From assembly GCA_028456385.1 (NCBI GenBank), contig JALNQF010000043.1, positions 124,001 to 188,000 of the forward strand: DNA of 64,000 nt, read 5' to 3'. The notes under the pieces are model-generated. The model did not search any database and had not been told where the DNA came from. It saw only the letters and a list, made by a program, of their open reading frames with translations. The stretch is from Ophiosphaerella korrae. Taxonomy: Eukaryota > Ascomycota > Dothideomycetes > Pleosporales > Phaeosphaeriaceae. How positions within the stretch are numbered: position 1 is the stretch's first letter; every line of letters begins with the position of its first letter. Positions 1-11,732 of the stretch are shown here, piece after piece. The translations under genes were made by a program, and so were the position numbers.

Positions 1-539
1 CGTACTTAGAGGCTCTATGAAGTTGAGACAGTCACAAAAACTGCCAAGATGGAATAAAAACAGATAAACTACCGCACCGAACACACCAAAATTTTGTCTG
101 GCTCGATTCAGTAAGGCTCTAGTGGCGGAAACTAAGACGCCCTCGGCCACGCTACCGGCGTTACTTCTAGCATAAACTATTTGAAAAACAGCTGGCGCAC
201 CGAACAGGCCCTTAGTATATTCGTTTCGCTCGTGCTCGTGTCCCGATCGTGGTTCGAGTACGGGGTTGCGACATCAGTGGAAACCTTGTTTCCATGGTTG
301 ACCAGCGCATAGTTCAGGAACCAACGTGCCGGAATACTCCGTGGAATGTCTGCAAACCTTCTCGAAGAGTCTCCTTTTATGATTAACCATGTTTTGGATT
401 CGAGTTAACCTATGCTAGTATCATTTATTGTTTCACCACTAAGACCACGCATAACGCCGTGCCATGCATGCGTGTGAAAAAAAGACTGATCATGTCCAGT
501 TCGCAGTTCGCCCGTATCCCATTGAAAATAGCCGTGACT
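1..539. other. Intergenic, left edge to 3' side of pyrG
   Basis: This stretch holds the downstream flank of pyrG. I see no supported coding frame, RNA gene or repeat. A GGTTCGAGTAC string near 251 resembles a tRNA B box only partly and has no matching A box or cloverleaf. Confidence 0.5.
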
Positions 540-1763
540 TCATTTCTTGCCGATCCTCTGCTCGTAGGCCGTCCATGCAGCTTGTTTGTAACGCTCAGCC
601 TCTGCTTCGCGATCAGAAGCGCGCACAATGCCGCGTCCAACGATGATGATGTCGCACCCTTGGTCAAATATGAGTTTGTGCGGGGTGTTGTATTGCTGGC
701 CAAGACTGTCACCTAGTTTCTTGCCCTCCTGGCCCGGGGGCGGTAGCTGGCAGCCTGGGGTCATTGTGATGAAGTTGTCACCGGGCTCGGTGTTGAGGCT
801 GCGTTGGGCGATGAAACCCATGACAAAGTTTTGGTGGCTGCGTGCTATGTCAACGGTCTGTTTTCGGTAGTCTGGGGTCATGAGGTGCCCTGCCGAGCTC
901 ATCTCGGCAAGCAGCAGCAGCGATCGGAGAAACGGGACTTGACCGAGGCGCAATAGCTCGGTAGGTGTATCAAGGTTGAAGACGTCTTCGTTGAGAAACT
1001 CGGGCTCTGGTCGAGGCGATATGCTTTCTGTGCGCATGGACAGGGTGGTGGTGACGCTGACTACGCTGTGTTTCCTGTTGATGGCCTTGATGCTGAGCCG
1101 GCGCTCTTCGTTTTCCATCTCGATTGGGGACTCGATGGCTGATTCGTTGTGGGACCCCTCATCTCTCTCTTCCTCGTCATCCTCTTCGTCATCCTCGTCG
1201 ATGCCGTTGGCGGCGCGTGCGCGGGGCGCGGCCGAGATTTCGGTATGGACAGCCGTGTTATGTTTGGCAATGGTCGCCTCGGCGGCCTTTTCCAGGGCGG
1301 TAACAACGGCGGGGCCGGGCAGGACGTGGGCATTTGTAATCTCGGCCCACAGGGCAATTCGGTAGTGGCCCGACGTGTATTGCTTCTGGACGGTTTCTAT
1401 GGGACCCGGTTAGGCGGCTGCGACTAAGAGAGGGCGGTGAAGCGACGTACCACCAATGTCTGCAAACTTGCGGTCCTCGAAAATCAGAAACCGTTTTCTC
1501 TTGGCAATCTCTCGCAGCGCTTGGGCAGTCCGGTCGGTCCAGTCGGTGACGATGTCACAGTGCGTCTTGAGCAGGCAGATGTGGTCGCCAGCCTCGTCTG
1601 CGAGCTGCAGCAGCTCGGCAGACGTTTCCACGTCGGCAGAGAGACACAGGTTGGTCTTTTTTATGGACATGAGGCGTAGCAAATAGGCAGCCAGAGGCCC
1701 CGTGGCCGGCAGCGTGGAGCGGGCATGGTAGGTGGTGGTGAGGCTGGCATGTGTAGCCATCAT
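540..1763 (-). CDS. pyrG: Orotidine 5'-phosphate decarboxylase
   Basis: Decarboxylates OMP to UMP, the last step of pyrimidine synthesis, in the cytosol. Exons are 1451-1763 and 540-1396, with one 54-nt intron (GTACGT donor, ATAG acceptor), giving 389 aa. The signature FEDRKFADIG lies at about residues 95-104 and supplies the catalytic Lys-x-x-Asp; it is followed directly across the splice by the conserved TVQKQY. KTHCDIV (about 66-72) and the C-terminal IIVGRGI phosphate-binding segment also match the family. A long insertion of about 60 residues with a run of Asp/Glu sits mid-protein. Filamentous-ascomycete enzymes are longer than yeast Ura3 for this reason, so I do not read it as damage. 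Two adjacent ATGs (1763 and 1760) are possible starts. No other assignment is likely. Confidence 0.95.
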
Positions 1764-2811
1764 GGACGGTGGTGATGTTTGCGGGGGTGACGGTGAACGG
1801 TGAACGGTAACGGATGCAGGCGACGGCGAGTCTCTCCGAGGCGCCGTCAGCTTTTATTCACTAATGGTGCGGCGCAGAAGGCGGCGCATGCGGAGCAGCG
1901 GGCACGGTATACAGACGCTGGGCAGCTGGGTGCTGGGCAGCTGAGCCTAACACGGCCACGGGCTCTTTTGCCTTTGTGTGCTGGGCTGGTACGCCTGAGG
2001 CACAACATTGAGGCGCTGTGCCTGGCGGGAGGCTACTCGCAGATCTCGCCCTAGTCTAGCCTGCACCCTCGCTTGGGGGTCCGCCCCTTCTGGCCACTGT
2101 GCGACTGACATCACACCAACACACCGGTCACTAGTCGCTCAAGCCTTCCCCATCTGGAGACAATATCGTACCACATCCTCCCACCAGCCTTTGTCGCCAC
2201 TCTACATCCCGCGACTGCCAATATCGAGTACCTCGTCTACACACGGCACGCTGTCCAATCGCCTCTGCCTCGCTGAGTCTCCTCTCACTACTTTTTACTT
2301 TTTGCCCACGGCTTCGGGTAACGCGCCGGGCTAGACCAAACACAGCTAACTTACGCGAGCCCGCACCCTAATATTTCTGCACCCTCCGTTTCCAATCCTT
2401 TTCCTTCTATGGCTGTCTGTCAATTTGATGTCTCGGAAGGCCTGAGCAGCCCAATAATCTCCCCCAATCTCTGCCAGCTGCCCCACGGCTGGAGACGAAC
2501 ACACTCAACAATGGCTTCTCTTCCCACGAAACCTTATTGGCCCTGATGCTTGTCTTCCCATGCGCACCTCTCGACCCATTGGTCCTAATTAGACCAGCGT
2601 CCTGCTGGTACACTTGGCCGGATGATCAGAATATTATCGTCTTCATGGCCTCTCATTGGTTACCTAACTCCACGTGACGATTGCGACGCTCCGACTATGG
2701 CACAACACCGCTTCTGTCTGGTCTGATCATACTCACGGCAACGGCAGCGTAGCTATCCGACCAGAACGCGAACTCTGATAGCGGCCGTCCTACTCCGCCC
2801 CTGGCTCTGTT
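1764..2811. other. Intergenic: pyrG promoter and AIF-like 3' flank
   Basis: About 1 kb between the pyrG start and the stop of the upstream minus-strand gene. It is pyrimidine-rich on the plus strand at 2100-2420, as expected of promoter or leader DNA. Open frames here lack ATG-led, protein-like content. No repeat or RNA gene was recognised. Confidence 0.5.
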
Positions 2812-4172
2812 TCACTTCCCTAGCTCACCCGCCTTTGGGCTCACTCCAAACTGCTTCCAAGCTCTATCAATCCCCAAGTCCAAAGCGCCATTCCTTGACG
2901 AAACCATCATCTCCGACCCGTTCTCGCTCATAGCGTACAGGACAACATGTGTCTTGCCTAGAGTCAGTTTGATGGAACCCTCAATAAAGTGATTTGGCCT
3001 ATAGACTCGTGATGGCGTGTTGCCTTTGATCATGGCTAGGAGATTGTCTACTACCACGTCAGCCTGTAGCCACCCGGCACGGGCCATACGAGGACCCCCG
3101 TGGTCGGCAACGTCCCCAAAGGCAAAGATACAACTATCGCTGCGACCAGGCCCATCGAGCGAGTGAACTTGAAGCGTCGGTCCAACAATGATGCGACCTG
3201 TATCTGCGGAGATAGCTTTCGGGAGCAAGCGTGCTAAAACTGAGGAGTTGGGTTGCTGACCTGTGCAACCGATCTGCCGCATACGTGAGACAAACCGACT
3301 AAAATAGCAGGCGGCACAGCCAAAATATGGCAAACGGATAATAGACTTACAACAAGATCAAAGTGCTCCTCTCGAGAGTCAGAAAACGTTAGACTGGCTG
3401 ACCTCGCCATGGTTCCACCCGCCGGCATCTGAGGCCGCTCGCCAAACAGAACTCTAATCTTGAGTTCATCTCTCAGCGTCTTCAACACATACTCCTGTAG
3501 CCTCTTGCCAAAACCCCCCAATAGCTCGTTACGCGAATGTATCAGCGTAACCTGCTTATCCGGACAAAAGTCCTTGATATCGCTCGCAAGCTCAACGCCC
3601 ACCGCCCCACCCCCAACAACTGCAATCGTCCGACTCTCTTTGATCATACTCTGAACCCCCTGTATCTCCCGGCAAGCTTCTTTTTGTTCGGTAGCCACAA
3701 CCTGAACAGGAAGCGGCTGTGACGATCCTGTCGCAACAACAAGATACGCATAATCAATCTCTCTTCCCGACGCAAGCAGCACCTTTTTGTCCAACACATC
3801 GATCACCTTATCCTGTATGCGCGTAAGTATCCCCTTTGGGGCCCTCCTTTCCACTCCGTGATATGGAATAAACGCCTTGTGCTCGTACCCCATAAGAACA
3901 GTGAACCGTGGGAACGCAAACAGGTAGTTCAAGTGCGAGTTCTTCTCTATCCACACCACCCTGTACCCCGTTGGCAAGGTCTGTGTAAGTCGATCCACGA
4001 GCCTGAGCCCAGCAAACGATCCGCCGAGAACAACAACGTTCTTGGCCGCAGGGTCGGCGCGGTACGTGTAGTGATGTATCGCAGCGCACGCATGTTGTAC
4101 GAGCGCGGAAGCAAGGTACGAGAGCGCAAACGGCAGGCATTTGACAACGAGTTTTATCTTATCCATAGACAT
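2812..4172 (-). CDS. AIF-like FAD/NAD(P)-dependent oxidoreductase
   Basis: Pyridine nucleotide-disulphide oxidoreductase of the AIF-M2/AMID (ferroptosis-suppressor-like) type, expected to pass electrons from NAD(P)H through FAD. The physiological acceptor is not deducible. Exons 3351-4172 and 2812-3273 flank a 77-nt intron (GTAAGT...GGCAG) and give 427 aa. A hydrophobic segment at about residues 12-32 may anchor or target it. VVLGGSFAG (about 47-55) is the FAD-binding Rossmann loop, VVGGGAVGVELA (about 187-198) the NAD(P)H-binding loop, and FAFGDVADHG the C-terminal FAD-contact motif. Family length is about 370-430 aa, so it looks complete. ATG at 4172 is the first in frame. A perfect ATCWGATAA-class motif lies 99 bp upstream (see finding). 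Confidence 0.88.
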
Positions 4173-6546
4173 TCTGACTCCTGCAAATAAGCCAAATCAA
4201 CAATCGATATATATCCAACTCTCAGTTTCGCGTTGTAGGCCTTGAATGGAGGACGCAGGCACCGCCTGCCTTATCAGATCAAATACCTAGCAGCGGAGAT
4301 TGCGCGGGATAAGCGTAGGGTATGACTGACCTATAAGCTTACTTGCTCCTCGGGCTTAACAAGGCTTACTATTCCTGGATGCGGGAGTACCGCTCGGGGC
4401 TCCGATTGTCGGTCGGACGAGTCTGGAAAATCGGAGTTAAACATAAACGGAGTCAGCATGTGCGTCGCTCGACTTGTAGCCAAGTATCTAATTATGCTGT
4501 GATATAATGCATCTGAATAATGAAGAGACGGGCAGATTAGTTTGTCGTCGGTTCTTCAATATGGGCGAGTAGACTTGTGGCGCTGAGAATCAGTCATTTC
4601 GACGAATTGAAGCGACATGTATTCGCCAAATGTAAGTTGGTGGAGATTCAGCCAAGTCGATTTCCTACCTGTGCCCATGCAAGTGACAGGTACATTCCAA
4701 TGCAGCTTCATTTGTGCTGCTGCCTATGGGGATCAGTGTGCATCTATCTGTGTGTGAGACGTTGGTAATAGATATCTGAGTGCCTTTGTAGATTGAACGA
4801 AGTGTGTGGTACTTCGTGCTGCGCAGGACAGTGCCGTGCTTGTCTTGGAATTGTGAAAGGTATTGTTGTTTCTGTCCGTACGGGCCAGCCCGAACCAACG
4901 AACAAGTTGTTACGCACGACATCAGGGGTAAGAAGACGCACAGGCCCAGGGACCTATGCACGGAAACATGCATACACAACACCTACCTTAACTGCGTGCG
5001 ATAGACACAATCAACAACGTTACTTATCTTTTCCTTACTTTACCGTACGCTAGCGTATACCTTGCTTCTCTGCAAGCCTTTGCGGCAGACGAAGCCCCAT
5101 CAACAGTTTCCTCATTTTTCGTATACGACCTGGAAGGTATTGCGATGAGATTTTGGCCCTTGATGGGTACTGCATTGTTGGTAGGGCGCAGCTGATTCTT
5201 CATTTATGGATGCACCGCGATTGGACGATGCCATCGATATCTATTTGGAAATCAAGGTAAGTCACTAGATATGGTGTTTATATCTGCTACTAATTGATAT
5301 AAGTTGTTGACTACGACATATTCCTCGCACCATCATAAGACTTGGTGTCATGTCAAAGACTAGACTCTGCCAAGTTATGCAATACGCCCTTGTAGGTGTC
5401 ACCTGCGAGCAGCGGCATGGCCTGAGAAACAGATGTGAGTAATAACTAGGCATCGTGCTCAGTAGCAGCAATATGCCTCACAGCCACTGGAAGAACTGTG
5501 ATGGGAATAAGATGGCGTGTCCGACTCGTGCTCATTACCCTAGAGAGCTCAAATGCTGCTTGCATATACTCTAGGTAAATCTGCATCTACTCATATGAGT
5601 TCTTACCATAGTTGGCCTTGCCGAACTGGATAGACGTACTGAACTTGCACCTATCTAGTGATCTTGATAATACAACGTTCATGGGTACTCCAATTCTCCA
5701 TCCTTTGGAATAGAATAGCTTGTCTGCTGATGTTGTGTCGTCAACTTCCTTTTGTGAATATTAAATGTTACCAGTAACATGTCAAAGGGCCTTATTCTCA
5801 CTAATGAGAACGTGGTGTACAAGTTATTTGTTGTGGTTCCGTGTTGACAAAACCACTTCTTGGCATTAGCGAATCACAACAGACTCTGTGACAATAAAGG
5901 GCTTGCCTTTTTTGTATTGCACATAATGTATCCAACTGTGTGAAGGTACTCAAAAAAAAAAAAACGATAATGTGGATGTTAGTTAGTTAGTATATTTCAA
6001 AGGACTATATCAAGTCAGATTGTAAAGTCTTGGTCGAACAAAGTGGGGCGGATTGTGTCTCCCAACACAAGCTCGAGGGGTGAGAGAAACCTGTGGTTGT
6101 GACAACTATAACAAGCACTCACCGCTATTATATATATATGAATCGTGCAAGTTAATACTTGTATTTGAGGCTCTTGATAATAAGCGACCAAGGTTTTCGA
6201 ATAAGCCATGTTTGCGCTCTATCTAAGCATTCTCTATAAGTCGCGTAGACGCTGTTGTCTGCTCTACGAGGGAATATAGCAACAGTGCAAACGAAAAGAG
6301 ATTAAGGCCCACTTATTCGCGTTCAAAAATCCACGGTCACCTAGGAATTACTGGCAGGTCCAATCTTCACTACGACATTTGACGTTCTCACTTCTTTTCT
6401 AGGCTGCCGCTCACCTTCTACCTCTTCTTCCACAACTTCTGCCATTTCGTGCAGCAGGATACTTGCCGCCGCCCACTGCCAGCACTGATTGACATTGCAC
6501 CTCTTCAACTTCAAAACTGATACCAACATCTTTTTGACAGATCAAT
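4173..6546. other. Long divergent intergenic region
   Basis: 2.4 kb between the AIF-like start (minus) and the next plus-strand gene. It is AT-rich, with an A12 run near 5951-5963, short GTTA repeats near 5979 and a TATATATATATG run near 6130. It contains one iron-GATA motif at 4271. I found no supported gene, tRNA or transposon end. Confidence 0.5.
4271..4279 (-). promoter_or_regulatory. ATCTGATAA motif, iron GATA-repressor type
   Basis: Plus-strand TTATCAGAT reads ATCTGATAA on the minus strand. This matches the ATCWGATAA consensus of the fungal iron regulators SreA/Urbs1/Fep1. It lies 99 bp upstream of the AIF-like start codon and points toward it. Binding is inferred. Confidence 0.45.
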
Positions 6547-7221
6547 ATGCCGTCCAAAAAGGACAACACCAACGGCGATGCAAAAACCGGCACGCTGCTT
6601 GAGGGCTTCACTGACAAGGAGGCGAAGTTGCTCGCTGCCGCTTTCTTGAGTTGCACCGGTATCGACAAGGTGAGCAACTCGAACTTTTACAGCTCTGACA
6701 TCCTATCTCTGCAACGTACAACGTGAGGCGCTCGTTCAGCACAAAAGTTAACCATGCTGTAGTACGATTACAACCTCATGGCCATGCTGACTAGCAACAC
6801 TCCTGGCTCGCTCAAGAAGATGTGGCCTCCAGTCAAGAGAAAGGCGGTGGACGCTCATAAATCTTTCTCCGAGTTCCTAGGAGTCCCCGTCACGGACAAG
6901 AGTGGCCCGTCCGCCAATGGCAAAATCGCTCGCGGTCAGAAGCGCAAGGCCTCATCCAACGCCGGCACTGATGCTGAGGATGACGATGTTGATGTCGACT
7001 CCTCCGAACAAAAGCCTGCCAAGGTCGCTAACTCCACCAAGAACAAGAAGAAGGCCCCGGCCCGCAAGGGTAAGGGCGGCGCCAAAAAGGTCAAGGTCGA
7101 GGATGAGGAAGACTCTGCCGATGGTGGTGACGGTCTTGGTCAGTACACAATCAAACAACAGGTCATTGATTGGCTCAGCAGTACTGACGGACTCTCAGAT
7201 GCAATTGAGGAAGAAGCCTAG
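6547..7221 (+). CDS. Small Lys- and Asp/Glu-rich protein, probably nuclear
   Basis: Exons 6547-6669 and 6763-7221 join across a 93-nt intron (GTGAGC...TGTAG) to give 193 aa. The N-terminal quarter is ordinary and looks folded (EGFTDKEAKLLAAAFLSC, then KYDYNLMAMLTSN). From about residue 75 the chain is low-complexity, with Lys-rich blocks (GQKRKA, NKKKAPARKGKGGAKKVKV) alternating with acidic blocks (AEDDDVDVDSS, EDEEDSADGG). The Lys-rich runs look like nuclear localisation signals. The composition resembles small fungal chromatin-associated proteins, but I recognise no named family and assign no function. ATG at 6547 is in frame and close to the pyrimidine-rich leader. Confidence 0.75.
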
Positions 7222-7716
7222 TCGCGCACTCAGTGTGCCCCAGTTGCGCAGGGAAATGATGGATTGAGTGGACCAGAGAGCCTCAACAGACGAAAATCAT
7301 CGTAAATTCAGATAGTTTTAGCTTTCAGGCTTTATCGAATCATTGAATTTCATGACTTTCGCTTCTTGATGTGATATGCTAAAGGCACGGTGGTTGAAAG
7401 AACGAGTCATGCATAGTAGGTACATACGATCCAAACCAAACGTCCGAGAAATACCTAAAGAGCATTAGTTGATTGATCAGTACTTTTTTTCAAACACACA
7501 CTGATCGATGTGTCATCATCTTGCACTATTTGGTGCAGTGATTTGAAAGTCATTTGCCCCACTCGAAAGTCTAGTCTCAACGCCACATGTCATCGGACAA
7601 ATTCCGCACTTACAAACCTCGACTCGGTACCCGGCTGCACGCGAGTGCCGATAGCTACGATGATTCTATTAGCCTGAGCACGCATATAATCTGATCGAAT
7701 TCATCTTTCTTGGAAC
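7222..7716. other. Intergenic
   Basis: 3' flank of the small acidic/basic protein and promoter of the dioxygenase gene. No coding frame, RNA gene or repeat recognised. Confidence 0.5.
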
Positions 7717-8822
7717 ATGAAATTTGCGCGCCATCTACTGCAATTCACTTTCGTGGGCGTCCCACGGACGATAGCAGCATTCTCGTTGAGCAACACAACA
7801 TTCAATCCTCTGCGAGGTATCCAGCAGTTCCCACTATCATCATACGCAAGCAATATGACACGCCTTGCGCCCGTTATTTCGCTTTCGCATGGAGGCGGCC
7901 CGATGCCGCTATTGGGCGATCCAGGCCATCACCAAATCACTGCCTCACTTCAAAACAAAGTACCACAGATTCTTAAGCTAAAAACGCCAGATGCGCCAAA
8001 GGCCATCATACTGGTCACAGCGCATTGGTCTACAGACAAAACCACGATCAGTAGTGGAAGCAAACACGAGCTGTTATACGACTACTATGGGTTCCCACCA
8101 GAATGCTATGAGCTCAAGCATAATGCGCCTGGGAGTCCAGAGATCGCCGATGAAGTTGAACAGGCGTTGAAAGAAGCAGGCGTAGAGTGTGTCAAGGATG
8201 CCGAGAGAGGTACGTACTGACAACGCCGTACGTGACCTTGTGTTTGCTGTCAGAACTAACACAGCACAACGAAGGTTGGGACCACGGCGTCTTCGTACCC
8301 ATGAAACTTATCGACCCCGCTGCTAAAACGCCCATCGTACAACTCTCGGTCCTTGCCTCGGAGTCGCCCTCTCAAAGTTATGCAGTCGGACAGGCACTTG
8401 CTGGCCTGCGCGCAAAAAATATAGCCATTATCGGCTCCGGCTTCGCTACACTTCACAACCTGCGCCTCATGTTTTCTGGGGCGTCTTCAACGCCAGAATT
8501 CAAGAAATCAAACATTGATTGGAGCAATGCGGTCGCAGATGCGGCTCTGACGGAGGATCAGGGAGAGAGGGCAATGAAGTTCAACGACTGGAGGACGTGG
8601 CCGAATGCGTACACCATGCATCCAAGAGGTGGTGCCGAGCACTTTCTCCCATTGATTGTTTGCGCGGGGGCGGCAGGAACAACGAAAGGGAAGAAGTATG
8701 CAGACGATTTTCAAGGATTGGATATGTGGAGTTACTACTGGGACGATGAGTCGCACGAGGACAGCATGAACAGCAAAAGGGAAGGAGTATGCAGACAATT
8801 TTCGAAGATACTGGGACGATGA
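7717..8822 (+). CDS. DODA-type extradiol aromatic ring-opening dioxygenase (LigB family)
   Basis: Predicted Fe(II)/Zn-dependent enzyme opening catechol-type rings (4,5-DOPA extradiol dioxygenase-like); its real substrate is unknown. Exons 7717-8209 and 8275-8822 (65-nt intron, GTACGT...GAAG) give 346 aa. Metal-ligand regions are all present: SLSHGGGPMPLLGD, LVTAHWS, GWDHGVFVPM and MHPRGGAEHF. The family core begins at the internal Met of MTRLAPVISL (ATG 7855). The 46 residues before it are hydrophobic and basic and could be a targeting peptide, or translation could start at 7855. The last 15 residues (from about 8778) come from a diverged tandem duplication read in a shifted frame, so the native C-terminus is probably altered. 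Catalytic residues lie upstream of the damage, so activity may survive. Confidence 0.85.
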
Positions 8823-8829
8823 GTCGCAC
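8684..8829 (+). repeat. Imperfect tandem duplication at the 3' end of the dioxygenase gene
   Basis: Copy 1 spans about 8685-8756 and copy 2 about 8776-8829. Both start AAAGGGAAG.AGTATGCAGAC and end ACTGGGACGATGAGTCGCAC. Copy 2 lacks about 18 nt in its middle. The left-edge offset is 91 nt (not a multiple of three), so copy 2 is read in another frame. Confidence 0.85.
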
Positions 8830-9548
8830 CTACAAAGTATGAAGTAGATGGTTTACTAACCACCTAATGCCTTTTGCTTTGAAGTTGATGCGTAGCATGG
8901 CAAAATCATCAGCAATATAATCCTTCAGCGGCACATAAATTGCGCCACACTAGAACAAATTAGCCAATTGCTAAATCGGACCGGCATGAGTCCTAACTAG
9001 AACAGAAAAGGAACACGATCAGTAGCCCGTTACCCAAACGCACTAGCCCCTGAAACCACCCGTCAACCTGCATGACCATCCATGCACAGGATGCTGATCA
9101 AACACCCAGCAGCGAAAGATGCTCGATCACAACATGTTGCTCTGGAGCAAATAGCAGCCGGTACTCTACGTAAAACTGCCTCAGCCACCGCTCTGACATG
9201 GCTGCACTGAATCGAAACGAGGCATTTTATCCATATTTCGAACTAGAAAGAAACGCCAATGACGACCCTTGAGGTTGATGATGACGGACGCGAAATGAAG
9301 AGTGGCTGAGACGCGACGCCAGCACGTACCCACATATTTGCAACAGCGGGGATCGTTGGCAAGCTTGTTCATAAAGACCGTTAGGCAGTCTGGCCGTTGG
9401 TTACCTCAACCGTTTGCCCTCGTAGTACCTATTCTCTTGCTCGTTTTTCCACTCCTTTCGGCTCCCACTATCTCACCACACACCAAACTCACAACCACAG
9501 CCACAACCACAGCCACAACCACAACCACACGTGCACATTCTAGTAACT
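8823..9548. other. Intergenic
   Basis: Region between the dioxygenase and the wall-protein gene. It contains the CCACAA repeat described separately. No gene recognised. Confidence 0.5.
9491..9530 (+). repeat. CCACAA/CCACAG microsatellite in a 5' leader
   Basis: Six-base units (ACAACC/ACAGCC) repeat over about 40 bp and end 18 bp before the start codon of the wall protein. It probably lies in the 5' UTR. Confidence 0.7.
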
Positions 9549-10153
9549 ATGCAAATCAAATTCGCCCTTGTCGCCGCCGCGCTGAGCGCTGGTGTTGCCT
9601 CCCAGTTCGTTGTCATCAGCGTTCCCACCCCCCAGCTCACCGATCTGTCCAACGTATGTCTTCACACCATCGACATTGTCGCTTCCAAACTGACTCTTGG
9701 ATCTAGCTGCAATCCCGCATCGCCTCCCTCTCAGCAGCCGTCCAGTCGCGTCTTGGAAGCTTGACCGCGTCGGTCGGCGCATCAGACCTCTCGCGCGCGC
9801 GCTCCGCCCAAACTGCGCTGGCGAGCTTCGTCGCAACAGCGCCCGCCAGTCTCTCTGTTCCCAGTCAGATTACTGACATTGCTAAGCCCACGGCTTTTAC
9901 TAGCGTGCCTGGCTGGTACTCGGCGCTACCCAGTGACCTCAAGGCCTACTTCGATCAGCAGAACTCCAAGGCCCAGTCTGCTGTCAATGAGGTCTTTGGC
10001 GTCTCTGGTACTCCTGCTAGCGGTAGCGGTGCGACCCCGGCCAATACTGGTAGTGCTGCGCCTACGAAGACCGGTGCTGCTTCGCAAGACAAGGTTGTTC
10101 AGTACATGGGTATGGGAGCTGCGGCTGCTCTTGCCGGTGTGTTTGTGTTGTAA
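9549..10153 (+). CDS. Secreted, probably GPI-anchored cell-wall protein
   Basis: Exons 9549-9653 and 9707-10153 (53-nt intron, GTATGT...CTAG) give 183 aa. Residues 1-18 are a signal peptide (MQIKFALVAAALSAGVAS). The middle is alanine/serine-rich with helical periodicity (LQSRIASLSAAV, then DLSRARSAQTALASFV), followed by a better-ordered block (PGWYSALPSDLKAYFDQQN). A Gly/Ser/Thr/Ala-rich stretch near residues 140-165 precedes a hydrophobic C-terminus (AAAALAGVFVL), the arrangement of a GPI-attachment signal. Small proteins of this design are common at fungal cell surfaces, but their roles are mostly unknown. No enzymatic motif is present. Confidence 0.8.
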
Positions 10154-10334
10154 AAATAGGAGGTGGGAGATTTACAAAATGGGCGGGGGGCCTTGCATAA
10201 CATCATGGTGCAAGATACAGAAAGCTTGATTACGCCCCTTGTTTTTATATACGTTCTTAAATATCTCTGGATCTCCAGATGATAATAAATTTCAACTTCT
10301 TCAGTATCGTCTTCGTCGTACGTTTTTCATCATT
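10154..10334. other. Convergent intergenic spacer
   Basis: 180-bp convergent spacer between the wall-protein gene and ftr1. It contains GATAATAAATTT near 10280 as a possible polyadenylation element. Confidence 0.35.
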
Positions 10335-11677
10335 CTACTTTACTTCCTTCACGGCGGAAGCGACTGTGACACTTTTCGCGCTAGTCTTCTTACCCGTCAG
10401 CTCTTGATGTCCACTGGATGTCTCACTGGTGGCTTCTTCGGTCGTCGCGGTAGTCTCCTTCCTTTCCTTCAAACCCATGTATAGGAAACCAGCAATCACT
10501 ACGACCCAGTAGAGGTTGTAAGAAATGACGGATCCGTAAGTGGCACTGTTCTGCCAGCCAAACAGAGAGTTGAAGATACCCCAACCGCCATCACCTTTTG
10601 TGCCAGGCGAGCAGCACTGTACATCAGTCAGCGCTTTGATCTTTGACAAGAACCCGTAGGGATACTTACATTGACGTGCCACACACTTTTCCTGATATCA
10701 TATGATCCAGGACCAGCTCCCGCCTCCGCCGCCCCCTCACCAGCAACCTTGATCCATGCATCTTGCTCGAGGTACCAAACGCCCTTTGAGAACAGGCCTG
10801 CAGCAACCAGGTACAAGAAGCAAGTCGAGACCACCAGGAAGATCTGCAGTGACGTCTTGTTACCACTTTTGTAGATGAAATAACCAACCAGAGCACCGGC
10901 ACCAAGCCCACACAAGACAGCGAGTGGAAACGACGTCGCCGGCAACCCAAGACCAACACCTGCAATGAACCTGCAACACTCATAAGCACCATTTATACCA
11001 AACGACCACAAGCAACTCACAGCACGGCCTCAATTCCCTCTCTCAAAACCGTAATAAACGGCAAAACAAACATGGCATACTTCTCCATCCATCTCTTGAC
11101 ACGACCCTTGACAGGCAGCTTTGTGTCCTTGTTCTCAAGCACCTTGCTAATTTTGACGCGCCATTTGTCTTGCAGTTTGCTGACGCGGAGCAGCGCGGCG
11201 CCCATGATGGTAATGATGACGCTGGCCACAATGGCGAAGACGCCTTCCCAGATGTTTTCGGCTGCTTCGAACGAGTTACGGCCTGCGGTGTAGAAGGTAC
11301 CGATTATGCCCGCGCAGATGATCAGACAGATTAGTACGCCGGCGGCGACGCCTAGCCAAACCTGCGGGGTGTTAGAGATTGGGATTAGAACAAATGGTTG
11401 TGGGGAGAGTTTATGTCACCATCTTGAATCGAGGAAATCTCTTCGGCTAGGTAGGACATTACATACCTGGCGTACAAGTCTTTTATGAACAGCGGCGTCA
11501 TGTTCAGGTCCAAGAGTTTGCTTCAGGAAAGCAAGGAGGACAGAGACAATAATGCCCGTCTCTAGACACTCGCGAAAGCAAATGAAGAAGACTGGTGGGT
11601 GTTAGTAGAGTTCCAAGATCCTAGTAGCACAAGTTCACAAAAAACATACCAGGCACAGCAAATACGTTTTGAGGCAT
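10335..11677 (-). CDS. ftr1: High-affinity iron permease FTR1
   Basis: Plasma-membrane permease that takes up Fe(III) made by a partner multicopper ferroxidase. Five exons (11650-11677, 11467-11591, 11021-11361, 10670-10970, 10335-10616) sum to 1077 nt, 358 aa; all introns are GT-AG with clear branch points. Both REXXE iron-binding motifs are present: RECLE at residues 16-20 and REGIE at about 161-165, spaced as in yeast Ftr1. Several membrane segments follow the family pattern (for example [13 protein letters not shown] and [17 protein letters not shown]), and [21 protein letters not shown] is the conserved extracellular loop. The tail is Thr/Ser/Lys-rich. It diverges from fet3 across an 861-bp promoter carrying four iron-regulator motifs, so co-regulation by iron is very likely. 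Confidence 0.96.
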
Positions 11678-11723
11678 CTTGAGAATTAATTTTCACAAGA
11701 GGGCACAAGCAGAAAGTCGTTCA

Positions 11724-11732
11724 ATCTGATAA
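11724..11732 (+). promoter_or_regulatory. ATCTGATAA motif 1 (ftr1-proximal)
   Basis: Exact match to the SreA/Fep1 consensus ATCWGATAA, 46 bp upstream of the ftr1 start codon. Confidence 0.7.

Noticed and set aside
1200..1245. Low-complexity acidic insert in pyrG as a sign of damage
   Set aside because: Filamentous-ascomycete OMP decarboxylases are known to be longer than yeast Ura3 in this region; frame and catalytic motif are intact.
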